Source: Chloroflexota bacterium
Lineage (GTDB): Bacteria; Chloroflexota; Anaerolineae; Promineifilales; Promineifilaceae
Length of the DNA: 64,000 nucleotides
NCBI GenBank assembly: GCA_013112725.1
Contig: JABFFZ010000017.1
Coordinates: forward strand, 1-64,000
Direction: 5' to 3'
The stretch's first letter is position 1. Every line of letters starts with the position of its first letter. The notes below the pieces were generated by a model. It was not told the DNA's origin. It made no database searches and saw nothing but the letters and a program-made list of their open reading frames with translations. Made by a program: the position numbers and the translations under genes. This document shows positions 26,618 through 36,900 of this stretch, in pieces.

Positions 26618-29599
26618 CTAGAATCCTTCGAGTTGAGATAAGTCTGCCAGACCGGCAGCCAGACCGGCAATGTGTTGCAGCAGGGCCAGGCGGTTATCCC
26701 GCACGGCCGTGTTCTCATCCATCACCAGCACCTCCTCAAAAAAGGCGGAGATGGCGGGCTGCATCTGCCGCAGATTCTCCACAAAGGTAGGCAGATCGCT
26801 ATTGTGGGCTGCCGCTGATTGATACGCTGCCAGCAAGTTCTTCTCGGCGGGCAGCGCAAAATCGGCGGGGCGCAGCGGGAACGGCTCGGCGTAGCTGCGG
26901 GTGATGCGCACACAGCGGGCGTAAGCGTCTAACAACAGATGCCAGTCCTCCTGGCGGATGGCGGCGCTGAGGGCCACGGCCGTTTGTCCTGCCAGATATG
27001 GATTGTCCCCTTGTGCGGCCAGCACTGCCTTGACGACCGACGCGGCAAAACCCTGTTCACGCAGCACGCCTTCCAAACGGCCGTATACAAACCCCATCAC
27101 CTCATCCAGCCCGGCATCTGATTGGGGGATGGGCAGGAATTGAGCCGCCGCCCGCATCCCGGCGCGCACGTCAAACGAAATCTGATTGGCCGTCAGGTTC
27201 TCGATGATATGCAGGGCCGCGCGGCGCAGGGCGAAGGGGTCATTGGAGCCTTTGGGGGCCAGCCCGGCGGCAAACAAGCCCGCCAGACTATCCAGCCGGT
27301 CGGCCAGAGCCAGCGCCAAGCCGGGGCGTGTCTGGCTGACGGCCTGGTACTGTTCGGCAATGGCCTGGCATACCGCTTCCGGTTCGCCGCTCAGTTGGGC
27401 GTAATGGCCGCCCATGATGCCTTGCAAGGAGGTCATTTCCACCACCATGTTGGTGGCTAAATCAGCTTTGGCTAAGGCGGCGGCGCGGGTGGCCACGGCC
27501 GTTTCCTCTTCGTCCAGCCCCAACATACCGGCGATAGCCGGCGCCAACTGTTCCAGACGGCGGCTTTTATCCAACATAGACCCCAGTTCGGCCTGGAAAG
27601 TCAGTGTGCCCAATTTGGGCAAAAAGTCGGCCAGCTTGTGTTTGCTGTCTTGCCCGTAAAAGAATTCAGCATCGGCAAAACGGGCGACGATGACATGCTC
27701 GTTGCCTTCCACCACGAGGTCCAAATGTTTTTCGTCGCCATTGCGCACACCAATGAAATAGGGCATGAGACGGCCGTGTTCGTTATAGACCGGGAAGTAG
27801 CGCTGGTGCTTTTTCATCACCGCTACCAGCACTTCGGCGGGCAATTTGAGGAAACGGTCGCTAAACGTACCGCGCAGCGGCGTCGGCCGTTCCACCAAAT
27901 TGGCTACTTCGTCTAGCAAGTCGGGGTCGTCGGGGATGGCGCCCCCTTTTTCGGCAGCCAGTTTACTGGCCACCAGCACAATCTGTTCTTTGCGTTTGTC
28001 AGGATTCAGGTTGATCCCCTGTTTGCGCAGCAGGCCGCCAAAGTTAACGGCACTGTCAATTTCGATTTCGGGGGAGCCATACGGCCGTAAGCCCCGGCTC
28101 ACCCGGCTACTTTCCACGCCGGCATAGCTGAAGGGCACCACTTCCGGCCCATAGAGCGCCACCAGCCAGCGTAACGGGCGGCTGTAGCTGATGTTGGTGC
28201 TGTTCCAGCGCATACTCTTTTCAAACTTAATGGCGGCAATGAGGCCAGGCAGCGCTTCGGCCAGCACCGGGATGGCGGGGCGGCCCTGTTCGCGGATGAC
28301 GGCCGTGACGTACCGTTTCCCACCCTCTTCCTCAATGTGCAAATCGGACAGGTTGACCCCCTTACCTTTGGCAAAACCATAGGCGGCCTGGGTCGGTTTG
28401 CCCTCGGCGTCGAAGGCGCGGTCGGCGGGTGGCCCTTTCACCACCGTTTCCTGGTCAGGCTGGCGCGGCGCGCATTGAATTACCGTGATCACCAACCGGC
28501 GCGGCGTCCCTTCCACTTCCACCCGTTCATACGTCAGGCGCAGTTCGTCCAACAGTTCGGGTACCAGAACCCGCAGTTGGCGGATAGCACTGTTCAGGTC
28601 GCCGACGGGCAGTTCTTCGCTGCCAATTTCTAGCAGGAAGGTTTGGGGGACGTGAAATTCCTGGGCAGCGTCTGCTCCAGCCAGGGGACGCTGCAGCGCC
28701 ACCCGTTCTTCCGACCAATCGGCGGGCAGGAAGGGGTATTCCAACCTTTCCCGCTGCGCCAGATACAGGTCAGACACCTGCCGGGCAATTCCCCGCATCC
28801 GTCGGAAAAATTGAGCGCGTTCGGTCACACCCACCGCGCCGCGCGTGTCCAGAATGTTAAACAAATGGGAGCATTTCAGGTTGTAATCGTGGGCGGGTAT
28901 CACCAGACCGGCTTCAATGCAGCGCTGCGCTTCTCGTTCGTAAATGTCATACACTTGCTTGATGGCTTCCACGTCAGCCACATTGAAGTAATACTGGCAA
29001 TGTTCAATCTCGCTTTGCAGCAGCACGTTTTCATAGCTGATGCCGGCGCCGTATTCCATTTCCCAAACGCTTTTGGTTCCTTGCAGCGCCAGGGCAATGC
29101 GGTCCAGGCCGTAGGTGATTTCTACGGAAACAGGGTCTAGCGGCGCGCCGCCCGCCTGCTGGAAATAGGTGAACTGGGTGATCTCCTGGCCGTCCAGCCA
29201 CACTTCCCAGCCTAACCCCCACGCCCCCAGCGCCGGACTTTCCCAGTTATCTTCCACAAAACGAATGTCATGTTCACGGGGGTTGATGCCAATGGCTTCC
29301 AGGCTTTTCAGGTAAAGTTCTTGCGGATTACCAGGGTCGGGTTTGAGGATGACCTGTAATTGATGGTGCATTTGCATCCGGTTGGGGTTGTCCCCAAAAC
29401 GGCCGTCGTCCGGCCGGATACTCGGTTCAATATAGGCCACATTCCAGGGTTCCGGCCCCAACACACGTAGTGAGGTTGCCGGGTTCATGGTACCTGCGCC
29501 CACCTGCACGTTATATGGTTGTTGAATCAGGCAGCCCTGCTCTTTCCAAAAATCGAGCAGGCGCAAAATAATCTCTTGAAAACTGAGTTTATTGCTCAT
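26618..29599 (-). CDS. glyQS: Glycyl-tRNA synthetase, fused alpha and beta chains
   Basis: A single 993-residue polypeptide. Residues 1 to about 300 are the alpha (catalytic) chain: [19 protein letters not shown], then [19 protein letters not shown]. From about residue 318 the beta chain begins ([20 protein letters not shown]) and runs to the end. The usual alpha2-beta2 enzyme has separate genes. Fused forms are known in some lineages. The start is ATG 29599 ([10 protein letters not shown]). An open frame continues upstream into a MITE but has no alpha-chain homology there. The region 26416-26617 before DAHP synthase holds only a GTGATGCGTGATACGTGA word repeat. Confidence 0.95.
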   Translation of the reverse strand: MSNKLSFQEIILRLLDFWKEQGCLIQQPYNVQVGAGTMNPATSLRVLGPEPWNVAYIEPSIRPDDGRFGDNPNRMQMHHQLQVILKPDPGNPQELYLKSLEAIGINPREHDIRFVEDNWESPALGAWGLGWEVWLDGQEITQFTYFQQAGGAPLDPVSVEITYGLDRIALALQGTKSVWEMEYGAGISYENVLLQSEIEHCQYYFNVADVEAIKQVYDIYEREAQRCIEAGLVIPAHDYNLKCSHLFNILDTRGAVGVTERAQFFRRMRGIARQVSDLYLAQRERLEYPFLPADWSEERVALQRPLAGADAAQEFHVPQTFLLEIGSEELPVGDLNSAIRQLRVLVPELLDELRLTYERVEVEGTPRRLVITVIQCAPRQPDQETVVKGPPADRAFDAEGKPTQAAYGFAKGKGVNLSDLHIEEEGGKRYVTAVIREQGRPAIPVLAEALPGLIAAIKFEKSMRWNSTNISYSRPLRWLVALYGPEVVPFSYAGVESSRVSRGLRPYGSPEIEIDSAVNFGGLLRKQGINLNPDKRKEQIVLVASKLAAEKGGAIPDDPDLLDEVANLVERPTPLRGTFSDRFLKLPAEVLVAVMKKHQRYFPVYNEHGRLMPYFIGVRNGDEKHLDLVVEGNEHVIVARFADAEFFYGQDSKHKLADFLPKLGTLTFQAELGSMLDKSRRLEQLAPAIAGMLGLDEEETAVATRAAALAKADLATNMVVEMTSLQGIMGGHYAQLSGEPEAVCQAIAEQYQAVSQTRPGLALALADRLDSLAGLFAAGLAPKGSNDPFALRRAALHIIENLTANQISFDVRAGMRAAAQFLPIPQSDAGLDEVMGFVYGRLEGVLREQGFAASVVKAVLAAQGDNPYLAGQTAVALSAAIRQEDWHLLLDAYARCVRITRSYAEPFPLRPADFALPAEKNLLAAYQSAAAHNSDLPTFVENLRQMQPAISAFFEEVLVMDENTAVRDNRLALLQHIAGLAAGLADLSQLEGF

Positions 29600-29638
29600 A
29601 CATATCCTTATGATCCGCGAAGAACGCGAGGTTTTTTG

Positions 29639-29733
29639 GTAACCGTTCAGTTCCTCTAGAGACTTGACAAGTTTTTGTGCCTGAATAGCGGCAACTGCCT
29701 CTGGTAATAAACTTGTCAAGTCTGAACGCTTCC
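29639..29733. mobile_element. MITE copy 3 (95 bp) just upstream of glyQS
   Basis: Same sequence as copy 2 except for the terminal bases (GCTTCC instead of GCTTAC). It is flanked by GTTTTTTG and GTTTTTTT, a likely 8-bp duplication altered by slippage. It lies 39 bases upstream of the glyQS start, so it probably supplies part of the leader or separates the gene from its promoter. Confidence 0.88.
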
Positions 29734-29835
29734 GTTTTTTTGTTCCCCGATTATTGTTCACCGGTAACCGATAACCGATTCAGGCGCAGGATTATAACAT
29801 GGGGCGGTGGGGGAATCGAATGAGGGATGTTGAAA

Positions 29836-31215
29836 CTATGGTGAAAACTGCTCTGGGGCGATGGGTTGGCGGTTGGGCAGCAGGGGGGCGGGGAAATAGT
29901 TTTGCAGCGCATACACCATGACCGGGTAAATGAGCGGTTGGGCTTCGTTGGCAATATCGGCGAAGCCGCTGCCCAAATACCAGATAGCCGCCCCTTTCAC
30001 TTCCGGGTACGGTGCATATAGCCGGGAAGCCCAGGCTATATCGGCCATCGCCTGCTCAGGCGGCGGCACGTGTTCGTGTGTCCAGCCCCATTCGGTAATG
30101 AGAACAGTGGGGCGGGGGATGCCGCGGGCGTCGGCAATACGGAACAGTTCCTGAAAACGGCCCACTTTGTATGGGTAAGCATCGCCAATATCATCCACCA
30201 GATAGCTGTATTCGTGCAGGGCAATCGCCAGCCGGTCGGGATTTTGCCCGGCCAGCCGCAGGAATTGCAGCATGGAAGGTGTCTGCCAATGTTCCGGCTC
30301 CGGTTCGCCAGATGCCCAACCAAAAGCGGCCCAGTTAAAACCATCCTGTAAGGCTAGTTCGGCCGTTTTCAGGGCAAACTGGCCCAGCCATTCTGCCTGG
30401 TTTTTGTCTATCTCATTGATGGTTTCAATCCAGACCAGGGAAGGGTCTAGTTCAGGCGGGAAGGCGTCGCGGTGCATTTGCCAGTGCAGAGTGGCGGCCT
30501 GGTCGGGGGGCAGGGCGTAGTTGGGCACATCCCAGTCATAGTCGCCGCCGGAAGTTTTGCGGTAGACCAGCACGTGGGGTACACCGCTGGCCCGTTTAAG
30601 TTCCTGGGCAAAGAGGATGGGCTGGGCGTTGTCTACGCTTTTGAGGAAGAAGGGCACGCCGGCTTCATCCAGGCGGCGCATCCACTCTTCCAGCCCGGCG
30701 GCATTGCCGCCCACGCTGACGTGAAAGCCGATCTTGACGGTTGCCATTTCTTGCCCCTGGGCGCGTAGTTCATTACGGATGGCGGCGAAGTCCAGGGTGG
30801 GAATGGGCGTTGGCGATGGCGTCGGTGTAGGTGTAGGGGTGAGTAGGGGAGCAGGTAAGGAGGTGACGGTGGGTTGGGCGGGGTCGGTGATGATGGGCAG
30901 GTAGACCTGGCCGGGATAGGCGGCTGGGGGCGTGGGGGGCGTGGGAGTGAGCAGGTGAGGGGGTGTGGGGGTGATGGGGACGATGGGGGTGACGGCCGTA
31001 CCCGTTGGCGCGTTATATGGTTCCGGTGTGGGGGTGACGGCGGGTGGGTATGGGGAAGGTACGGCCGTACTCACAACCGCTGCCAGGCTGGTCGGTGGGG
31101 GCGGCAAGGGGGTGGGGGTTGGTGTAGGCGTGGGGCGGCAGGCAGCAACGGCCGTGACCAGCAAAAAGATGAGCAGGTGCAGGGGTGGGGGGGTGAGAGG
31201 GTGACGTTCTTTCAC
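29836..31215 (-). CDS. Secreted lipoprotein with glycosidase-like TIM-barrel domain
   Basis: About 459 residues from GTG 31215, which has GGAGG at good distance. Earlier TTG/GTG starts exist. The signal peptide ends in a lipobox (LLVTAVAAC). A long Pro/Thr-rich linker follows, containing VYLPIITD, a relative of the surface-protein motif seen elsewhere. From about residue 150 comes a barrel-like domain with LVWIETINEIDK (Asn-Glu acid/base position) and VLITEWGWTH (a possible nucleophile Glu), the clan GH-A layout of GH5/GH39-type enzymes. Substrate unknown. The ribosome binding site and start codon lie in a hairpin (31192-31224). Confidence 0.65.
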   Translation of the reverse strand: MKERHPLTPPPLHLLIFLLVTAVAACRPTPTPTPTPLPPPPTSLAAVVSTAVPSPYPPAVTPTPEPYNAPTGTAVTPIVPITPTPPHLLTPTPPTPPAAYPGQVYLPIITDPAQPTVTSLPAPLLTPTPTPTPSPTPIPTLDFAAIRNELRAQGQEMATVKIGFHVSVGGNAAGLEEWMRRLDEAGVPFFLKSVDNAQPILFAQELKRASGVPHVLVYRKTSGGDYDWDVPNYALPPDQAATLHWQMHRDAFPPELDPSLVWIETINEIDKNQAEWLGQFALKTAELALQDGFNWAAFGWASGEPEPEHWQTPSMLQFLRLAGQNPDRLAIALHEYSYLVDDIGDAYPYKVGRFQELFRIADARGIPRPTVLITEWGWTHEHVPPPEQAMADIAWASRLYAPYPEVKGAAIWYLGSGFADIANEAQPLIYPVMVYALQNYFPAPLLPNRQPIAPEQFSP

Positions 31216-31224
31216 CCTCTCACC
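31192..31224. repeat. Hairpin covering the lipoprotein start
   Basis: GGTGAGAGGGTGA (31192-31204) pairs exactly with 31212-31224 over 7 bases. On the minus strand it contains the GGAGG-proximal bases and the GTG start of the glycosidase-like lipoprotein, so it could hide the translation start. Confidence 0.7.
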
Positions 31225-31249
31225 TCCCCACCTGTTCACCCCATCAAAC

Positions 31250-32353
31250 TTAACCAACGGTGATCAACTCGCGGGTGAAGGAGGTCAGGCAGCGGTAGCC
31301 CGTTTCGGTGATGAAGATGTTGTCCTCAATGCGCACGCCGCCTTTGCCGGGGATGTAAATGCCCGGTTCCACCGTGAACAGGTTGCCAGGGCGCAGTGGC
31401 TCGGTATTACCCTGCATCATCGAAGGTGGTTCGTGCCCTTCAATGCCCAGGCCATGCCCGGTGCGGTGGATGAAATAGTCGCCATACCCGGCGTCATCAA
31501 TCACATCGCGCGCGGCCGTGTCCACTTCTTCACACAACACATCCGGGCCGCTGGCCTCCACCCCCTGTTGGTTTGCCAGCTTCACCGTCTCATAAATGCG
31601 TCGGGATTCGGCGTCAATCTCGCCCACCGCAAAGGTGCGGGTAATGTCGGAGGAGTAACCATCCACAAGGCAGCCCCAATCAATGACCAGCAAATCCCCG
31701 GCGGCCAACGGCCGGTCAGTGGGCACGGCGTGGGGCGAGGCCCCATTTGGCCCGGTGGAGACAATGGGGCCAAAAGCGATGCCGTCCGCGCCGCCATCCA
31801 ACTGGTATTGGCGCAGCCGGGCCGCCACCTGCTTTTCCGTCATGCCGATCTTGATTTCGGGGATGAGCCGTTCGATGGCGCGTTCGGCAATGGCGATGGC
31901 TTTTTCCACCAGGGCGATCTCGTCCGCATCTTTCACGCCGCGCAGGGCCATCAGGATTGGTTCGGCGTGGGTGGTTTGCAGGCCGGGGGCATACCGTTTG
32001 AGCGCTTCATATTCCAACACCCGCATGTGCAGCGATTCCACCGCCAGCAGATAGTCGGCCAGTTCCAGGTGGGCGCAGGCACGCTGGAACGCGCCGGTAT
32101 ACCCTTCCTCGTCCGTCCAATCAAAGATGCGGTCGGGGCGAATGCCGGCGTCTCTGGCTTTCATCGCTTCCAATACGGGGATGATGATGGCCGGGTCATC
32201 ATCGGCGGGGAAAAAGAGGACAACGGGGCGCTCGCTGAGGTGGGAATGGATGCCGCTGAGGTATTCCATGTTGGGGCCAGGTACCACAGCCAGCCCATCC
32301 ACACCGTGCGCCAACATCTCTTTGGTCAATTTTTGCAGGCGGTTTGTTTTCAT
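31250..32353 (-). CDS. M24-family metallopeptidase (Xaa-Pro dipeptidase-like)
   Basis: A 367-residue cytosolic peptidase starting at ATG 32353 (MKTNRLQKLTKEML). The creatinase-like N-terminal domain is followed by the pita-bread domain with the five metal ligands: Asp in VIDWGCLVDGYSSDITRTF (two Asp), His in HRTGHGLGIEGHE, Glu in FTVEPGIYIPGKGG and Glu in VRIEDNIF. Typical of aminopeptidase P/prolidase enzymes. A TGGTGGCTGGTAGCTGG word palindrome lies between it and the biotin-carrier gene. Confidence 0.92.
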   Translation of the reverse strand: MKTNRLQKLTKEMLAHGVDGLAVVPGPNMEYLSGIHSHLSERPVVLFFPADDDPAIIIPVLEAMKARDAGIRPDRIFDWTDEEGYTGAFQRACAHLELADYLLAVESLHMRVLEYEALKRYAPGLQTTHAEPILMALRGVKDADEIALVEKAIAIAERAIERLIPEIKIGMTEKQVAARLRQYQLDGGADGIAFGPIVSTGPNGASPHAVPTDRPLAAGDLLVIDWGCLVDGYSSDITRTFAVGEIDAESRRIYETVKLANQQGVEASGPDVLCEEVDTAARDVIDDAGYGDYFIHRTGHGLGIEGHEPPSMMQGNTEPLRPGNLFTVEPGIYIPGKGGVRIEDNIFITETGYRCLTSFTRELITVG

Positions 32354-32415
32354 ATCTCTGTCCTGATTATAGTCGCTGGTGGCTGGTAGCTGGTAAGACC
32401 ACTTACAACCAGCCA

Positions 32416-32919
32416 CTAGCCACTAATCCCATCCAGTTCGATTAATTGTACACCGGCCGCGACGGATTCGCCCTGGGCGCAGTGTACGGCCGTGACCACC
32501 CCACCATACGGCGCTTGTATGGGGATGACCATTTTCATGGATTCCAGCAAAATGAGCCGGTCGCCTTCGGCCACCGTGTCGCCTACATTCACCAGGATTT
32601 CGGTGACGACGGCGGGGATGGCAGCGGCGAGGGAGGCGTTTTCCTGGCTGCCGTGCCCGCGTTCACGGATGCGCCCGGCGGTGAAGGCACGGCCGTTGAC
32701 CCACAATTGCCGTTTATCCCCTTCTTTGTGCCCGGCCAACCGGATGCGCTGGCGTGTGCCGTCCGGCTGCGTCCATTCCAGCAGGGCGGTGTGGCTGTCG
32801 GTGTGTAGGAGATGGCAGACGGCCGTGAACCCCTCCGCCGCCAGGTGAATTTCATCCCCCTGCCGGGTGGCCTCAAATTCTCGTTCCACGCCGTCAATTG
32901 CCAGCTTAAACTTTGCCAT
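32416..32919 (-). CDS. Biotin carboxyl carrier domain protein
   Basis: A 167-residue protein from ATG 32919 (MAKFKLAIDGVEREF). The N-terminal beta-rich part resembles the spacer domain of acyl-CoA/pyruvate carboxylases. The C-terminal ~75 residues are a biotinyl domain with the biotin-accepting Lys in LILLESMKMVIPI. It would carry carboxyl groups between a biotin carboxylase and a carboxyltransferase, but neither partner lies in the window. Its start overlaps the end of the upstream chimeric ORF by 14 bases, implying the C-terminal part of that ORF is its native upstream neighbour. Confidence 0.85.
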   Translation of the reverse strand: MAKFKLAIDGVEREFEATRQGDEIHLAAEGFTAVCHLLHTDSHTALLEWTQPDGTRQRIRLAGHKEGDKRQLWVNGRAFTAGRIRERGHGSQENASLAAAIPAVVTEILVNVGDTVAEGDRLILLESMKMVIPIQAPYGGVVTAVHCAQGESVAAGVQLIELDGISG

Positions 32920-33691
32920 GCCCTGGTTGTAGCAGAAAAACGCACCGTTTGCCAACCTGGAATTTTCCCCACCGCGTGTATTGATCGTGATTACACATCT
33001 GGCTCTTATTGGCGGCAATCGCCATCAGGGTATGGGGCGACAAAACGCCCAACAGCGAATCGAGTAGGCGCCAGAGCGGGTCGGTGGTATCGGTTGTAAC
33101 TCCTTGCCAGTTGGCGCGACGGCCGTAGGGCACATCGGCTATGACAAGATCAATGGACTGCCCTGTCAGTTTTTGCTGCAACTCGTCTGGTCGTAGGGCA
33201 TTGGCGGGAAACAGGTGTGTGGCAATGGGGTGATGCGCCAAATTTTGCTGCAACTGCTGTTGTAAACGAGCGGCACTCTGTAAAGCCTCGGCATGTGCCA
33301 CCTTGCCGTAGTTTGTTTGCAGCGCCTCAATCTCGGCGATGCGGTTGTTCAGGCCCACGGCCGTCATCACTACCAGCACCAGATTGATAATAGCCGAAAA
33401 AAGCCGCCAACCGCCAGGGGCATCGTCCCGCTCAAAATAAGCGGTGAAGGTAGGGATGAAGGCGGCGCCAATGGCCCCACCGGCCAGGATGAGGAAAATC
33501 GCTTCGGGGAAGCGGTTGGCAATTTCAAAGGCGGTGGCGGCGGGGGTGTCAATGCCCAGCAGAGCGCGCACCACCACTTCGCGCAGCAGCCCCACCACTC
33601 GCGCCAGCAACACCAGCGCCCCCACCAATCCGGCAGCGCGTAAAACCTGGGTACGGCCTGTTACGGCCGTCTCTTTTTCGGTTACAGACAT
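32906..33691 (-). CDS. Chimeric ORF: MurJ N-terminus joined to AviRa-like rRNA methyltransferase C-terminus
   Basis: A 261-residue frame made of two unrelated halves. Residues ~18-113 (AGLVGALVLLARVVGLLREV ... AGGAIGAAFIPTFTAYFERD) are the first spans of the lipid II flippase MurJ, normally over 450 residues. From about residue 114 (NNRIAEIEALQTNYG) it is soluble and ends with DLVIADVPYGRRANWQG and KFQVGKRCVFLLQPG. This resembles the second half of AviRa-type 23S rRNA guanine methyltransferases. The SAM-binding first half is missing. A deletion joining two genes, or a misassembly, is the simplest explanation; neither half should work alone. Confidence 0.7.
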   Translation of the reverse strand: MSVTEKETAVTGRTQVLRAAGLVGALVLLARVVGLLREVVVRALLGIDTPAATAFEIANRFPEAIFLILAGGAIGAAFIPTFTAYFERDDAPGGWRLFSAIINLVLVVMTAVGLNNRIAEIEALQTNYGKVAHAEALQSAARLQQQLQQNLAHHPIATHLFPANALRPDELQQKLTGQSIDLVIADVPYGRRANWQGVTTDTTDPLWRLLDSLLGVLSPHTLMAIAANKSQMCNHDQYTRWGKFQVGKRCVFLLQPGHGKV

Positions 33692-33777
33692 GGGCGGGAA
33701 TTATATGCCGTTACGCAACGGATGGAGAATATATTTGGGGTCTTCAGTATTTCTATATTTTTATGCAATTTTCACCG

Positions 33778-33806
33778 TTGCTAGCGGCGCCACGAATCAG
33801 TACAAT
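33778..33806 (+). promoter_or_regulatory. Promoter for the Rhs locus
   Basis: TTGCTA (33778-33783), a 17-base spacer, and TACAAT (33801-33806) match sigma-70-type spacing. The rhs start is at 33918. Between them lies an AATTGACAATTAGC word palindrome (about 33858-33897). Confidence 0.5.
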
Positions 33807-33917
33807 GTACCACAGTTGTGTGGAGCCACCGGTCAGCCAACCGGAGCCACCCAACCAATGACAATTATCAATTTTCAATTGACAATTAGCAATTGACATT
33901 TTCAGGAGGAAGTACCC

Positions 33918-36900
33918 ATGTCGCGTCGTCAGTTTTTTGTCATTGGCCTGTTTTTGGCCTTGTTTGCTTTGTTCACCCCCCCCCAGATATGGGCATAAAA
34001 GCCCAGGAAACGCCACCAGAACCCATATCTAGCCCTGAACCGACCGCGCCGGAACAGCCGGATATGGCTTACCAGCCCCCGGCCGATGCTGATGACCTGG
34101 CGGATTTTATACCCCCCGCCACAGAAATCATCGAAGCGCCGCCAGCCGAACCCATCACCCCGACGTTGCCCGTTAGTCCCACCATTCCCTTTACGCCCAC
34201 CGTTGGCATCACCGCCACCACGGCCGTCACCATCACCGAGCCCATTACCAAACTGGTGAGCTTTGAAGAGGGCAAAATCGCCGTTGTGTTTGAAGAAGAT
34301 ACCATCACGGATACGGCCGAAATTCAGTTAACCACCCTCCCCCTGCCCCAAAACCCACTGACGGCGACCAATACCGTTTCCAATCCACTGGAAAGTCTGG
34401 TCTTGCAAAAATTCCAGATAGAAGTGGTGCAGGAAGGGGAGATTGTCTCGGCGGAATTCAGCAAGCCGGTGCGCCTCATCGTAGACCTGCGGTCGTGGAT
34501 GCAAGAGTTGGACGCCAGCTACCAGACGTGGACCTATTACCTGGCCTACCAGGACAAAAACGACCCGGGCATCTGGATTGAAGTGCCGCTGGATGTGTAC
34601 CAGCCGGATGGTCTGCTCAGCGCCGAGGTGACGCACTTTTCCAACTGGGCGGCAGGGGTGCGGCCCGACCGCTGGAACCCGTCCTGGACGCCGCCGACCG
34701 TCTCCGCCTTTAGCGGTGCGGTCACTTACAACTACCCATTGGAACTACCACCGGGACGGCGTGGTTTACAGCCGGCCGTGTCGCTGAGCTACAGCAGCCG
34801 GGGATTGGACGGCCGTATCCGCGACGGTGAATCTGGCCCCCTTGGCGATGGCTGGTCGTTGGGCGGCATCAGCGTGGTGCGCGTGGGCGTCACCATGGAC
34901 AGTTTCTACGGCGTGCCGCGCACCGTCCACCCGGACAAATTCCGGCTGGTGTTCAATGGCACGGGGCACGAACTATTCCCGGCAGCCGGGGCCAACACCA
35001 CCACGGACGCCACCGTGCGCTACGCTGTCAAAGATGCGCCCGGTTATTACCTGGAACGTAACTACAGTGCGTCCACACCCAACACCGATGGCATCTACTG
35101 GATCCTCATCACGCCCGACGGCACGCGCTACCGGCTGGGTTACTTTGCCGACGCCGAAGAGTGGCAGCATGTGGGTTGGAGTGGTAACATGTCCATCGCT
35201 GGCCACCCCGGCCACACCCCAGGCGGCTATGCCTATTCGGCCATTGCCTGGCACGTAGACACCGTCACCGACGCTTTTGGCAACCAGATGACCTACCATT
35301 ACCATACCTGGGAACACGCCGAAAACATCCAGTGGTGGAACACCGACCATTGGACCAGTTTCACCCTGACCACACGCAAAAACCGGATCAACGACATCAA
35401 GTACAACTACCCCACCCGTGTCACCAGCCTGCCCGCCGCCGACACGGTGGCTCGCCTGACCTCTACCCCGGCCACGCGCATCGAATTTCGCTCGTCCAAC
35501 CCGACATACTTTCCCACCCTCATCAACAGCATCTTCATCTATCATGGCGGCGGCGCGCTGCCTACCAGCGAATACCGGATTGACACGGCCGGCGTCCTGG
35601 TGGACAGCCCCGGCTGTATCAATTATGACACCCAGCCCAATACCTATCGCCAGAGCCACACGCGCATTGTCAAATCTATCCGGCGCTGGGTGAATGTGGA
35701 TGGCAACGCCGCCACCAATGACGCCAATGGTTATGGTCTGCCGCCGACCACCTTTTATTATGGCAATAATCTCGGTAACCAGAATGAATATAACCCCCTG
35801 GCGCACTTCATCAAGAACAGCCAGCCCTGTTTCCGTTTTCTTTATCTGCACGGCTACAAGAATGGGTATGGCGGCTCGGCCCGTTTCACCTACAGTGCCG
35901 ATAATCGTTCGGTAGGCGAGTACCTCTATCACACCTACAACCGGTACACCTGGCCGACCATTGGGTACAGTTATGTGGTCCATGAGATGCGGCTCAACGA
36001 CGGCCGTAATGCCGACCTGCTCACCACTTACATTTACACCAAACGCTGTTACGCCCAATGGGGCAGCGTACCTGCCGGCGCCGTCAACTGCGCCGAAGCC
36101 AACGCGCCGGAGGAGTATGGCCCGCTGGTGGGGCACGAAACCACCACCCAGACCAGCTACGACTATAACGGCACGACGATCCTGCATAAACAAATCACCA
36201 CCTTTTCCCAAAACGCCAACAACAGCCTCGGCCGGCCGACGCAGATAGATGTGCAGAACGGGGCCGGTACCCTGCTCACCCGCACCGACCACACCTACGC
36301 CAGCCTGGCCATCAACGGCGTGGCCAACATGTTCACCTACACCAGCGAGACGAAAAATTACCAGTACAACAGTGGCGCTGGTTCCACCACCCTCTCTACC
36401 AAAACCACCTACGAATACAACACCGCCAATCAGGGCGGCAGCCAATACGGCAACCTGACCCACATCCGGGAGTTTGACAGCGCCAGCGCCGCCACCCCAC
36501 ACCGGGCCACCATCCGCGCCTATTTCCCCCGCGCCGACCTCAACGGCAGTGGGGTGTTGACCATCAACGGCCACTGGCTGGTGGGGCTGGCAGCGACGGA
36601 GGGGCTGTATGCCGGCAACTTCACCACCCTGATTCGTGGGTCATGGACTTATTTCGACGGCGCCAGCAGCCACAGCACGGCTCCGACACAAGGCGCGCCC
36701 AGCCGCAGCCGCGCCTTTATCGAGACCACCTGCGCCGCCGTGCCCGGCGGCGGCGGTGGCGGCTGCACCTATGCCTACCAGACCATAGACACGACCTATG
36801 CTTATGACCTGTATGGCAACCAGACGGGCATCACCACGCACAACGGCTATGGCTACCGCACCTTTAACAGCAGTTGGCAGGAGTTGGTGAGCGCGTATCC

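Noticed and set aside
29600..29761. N-terminal extension of glyQS through the MITE
   Set aside because: The extension is MITE sequence shared with the broken mntA; real homology starts at MSNKLSFQE.
34973..36574. 533-codon leftward frame inside the Rhs gene, plus similar ones at 37427-38386 and 36641-37408
   Set aside because: Gly/Val-rich antisense reading of YD repeats; no domain and no ribosome binding site.
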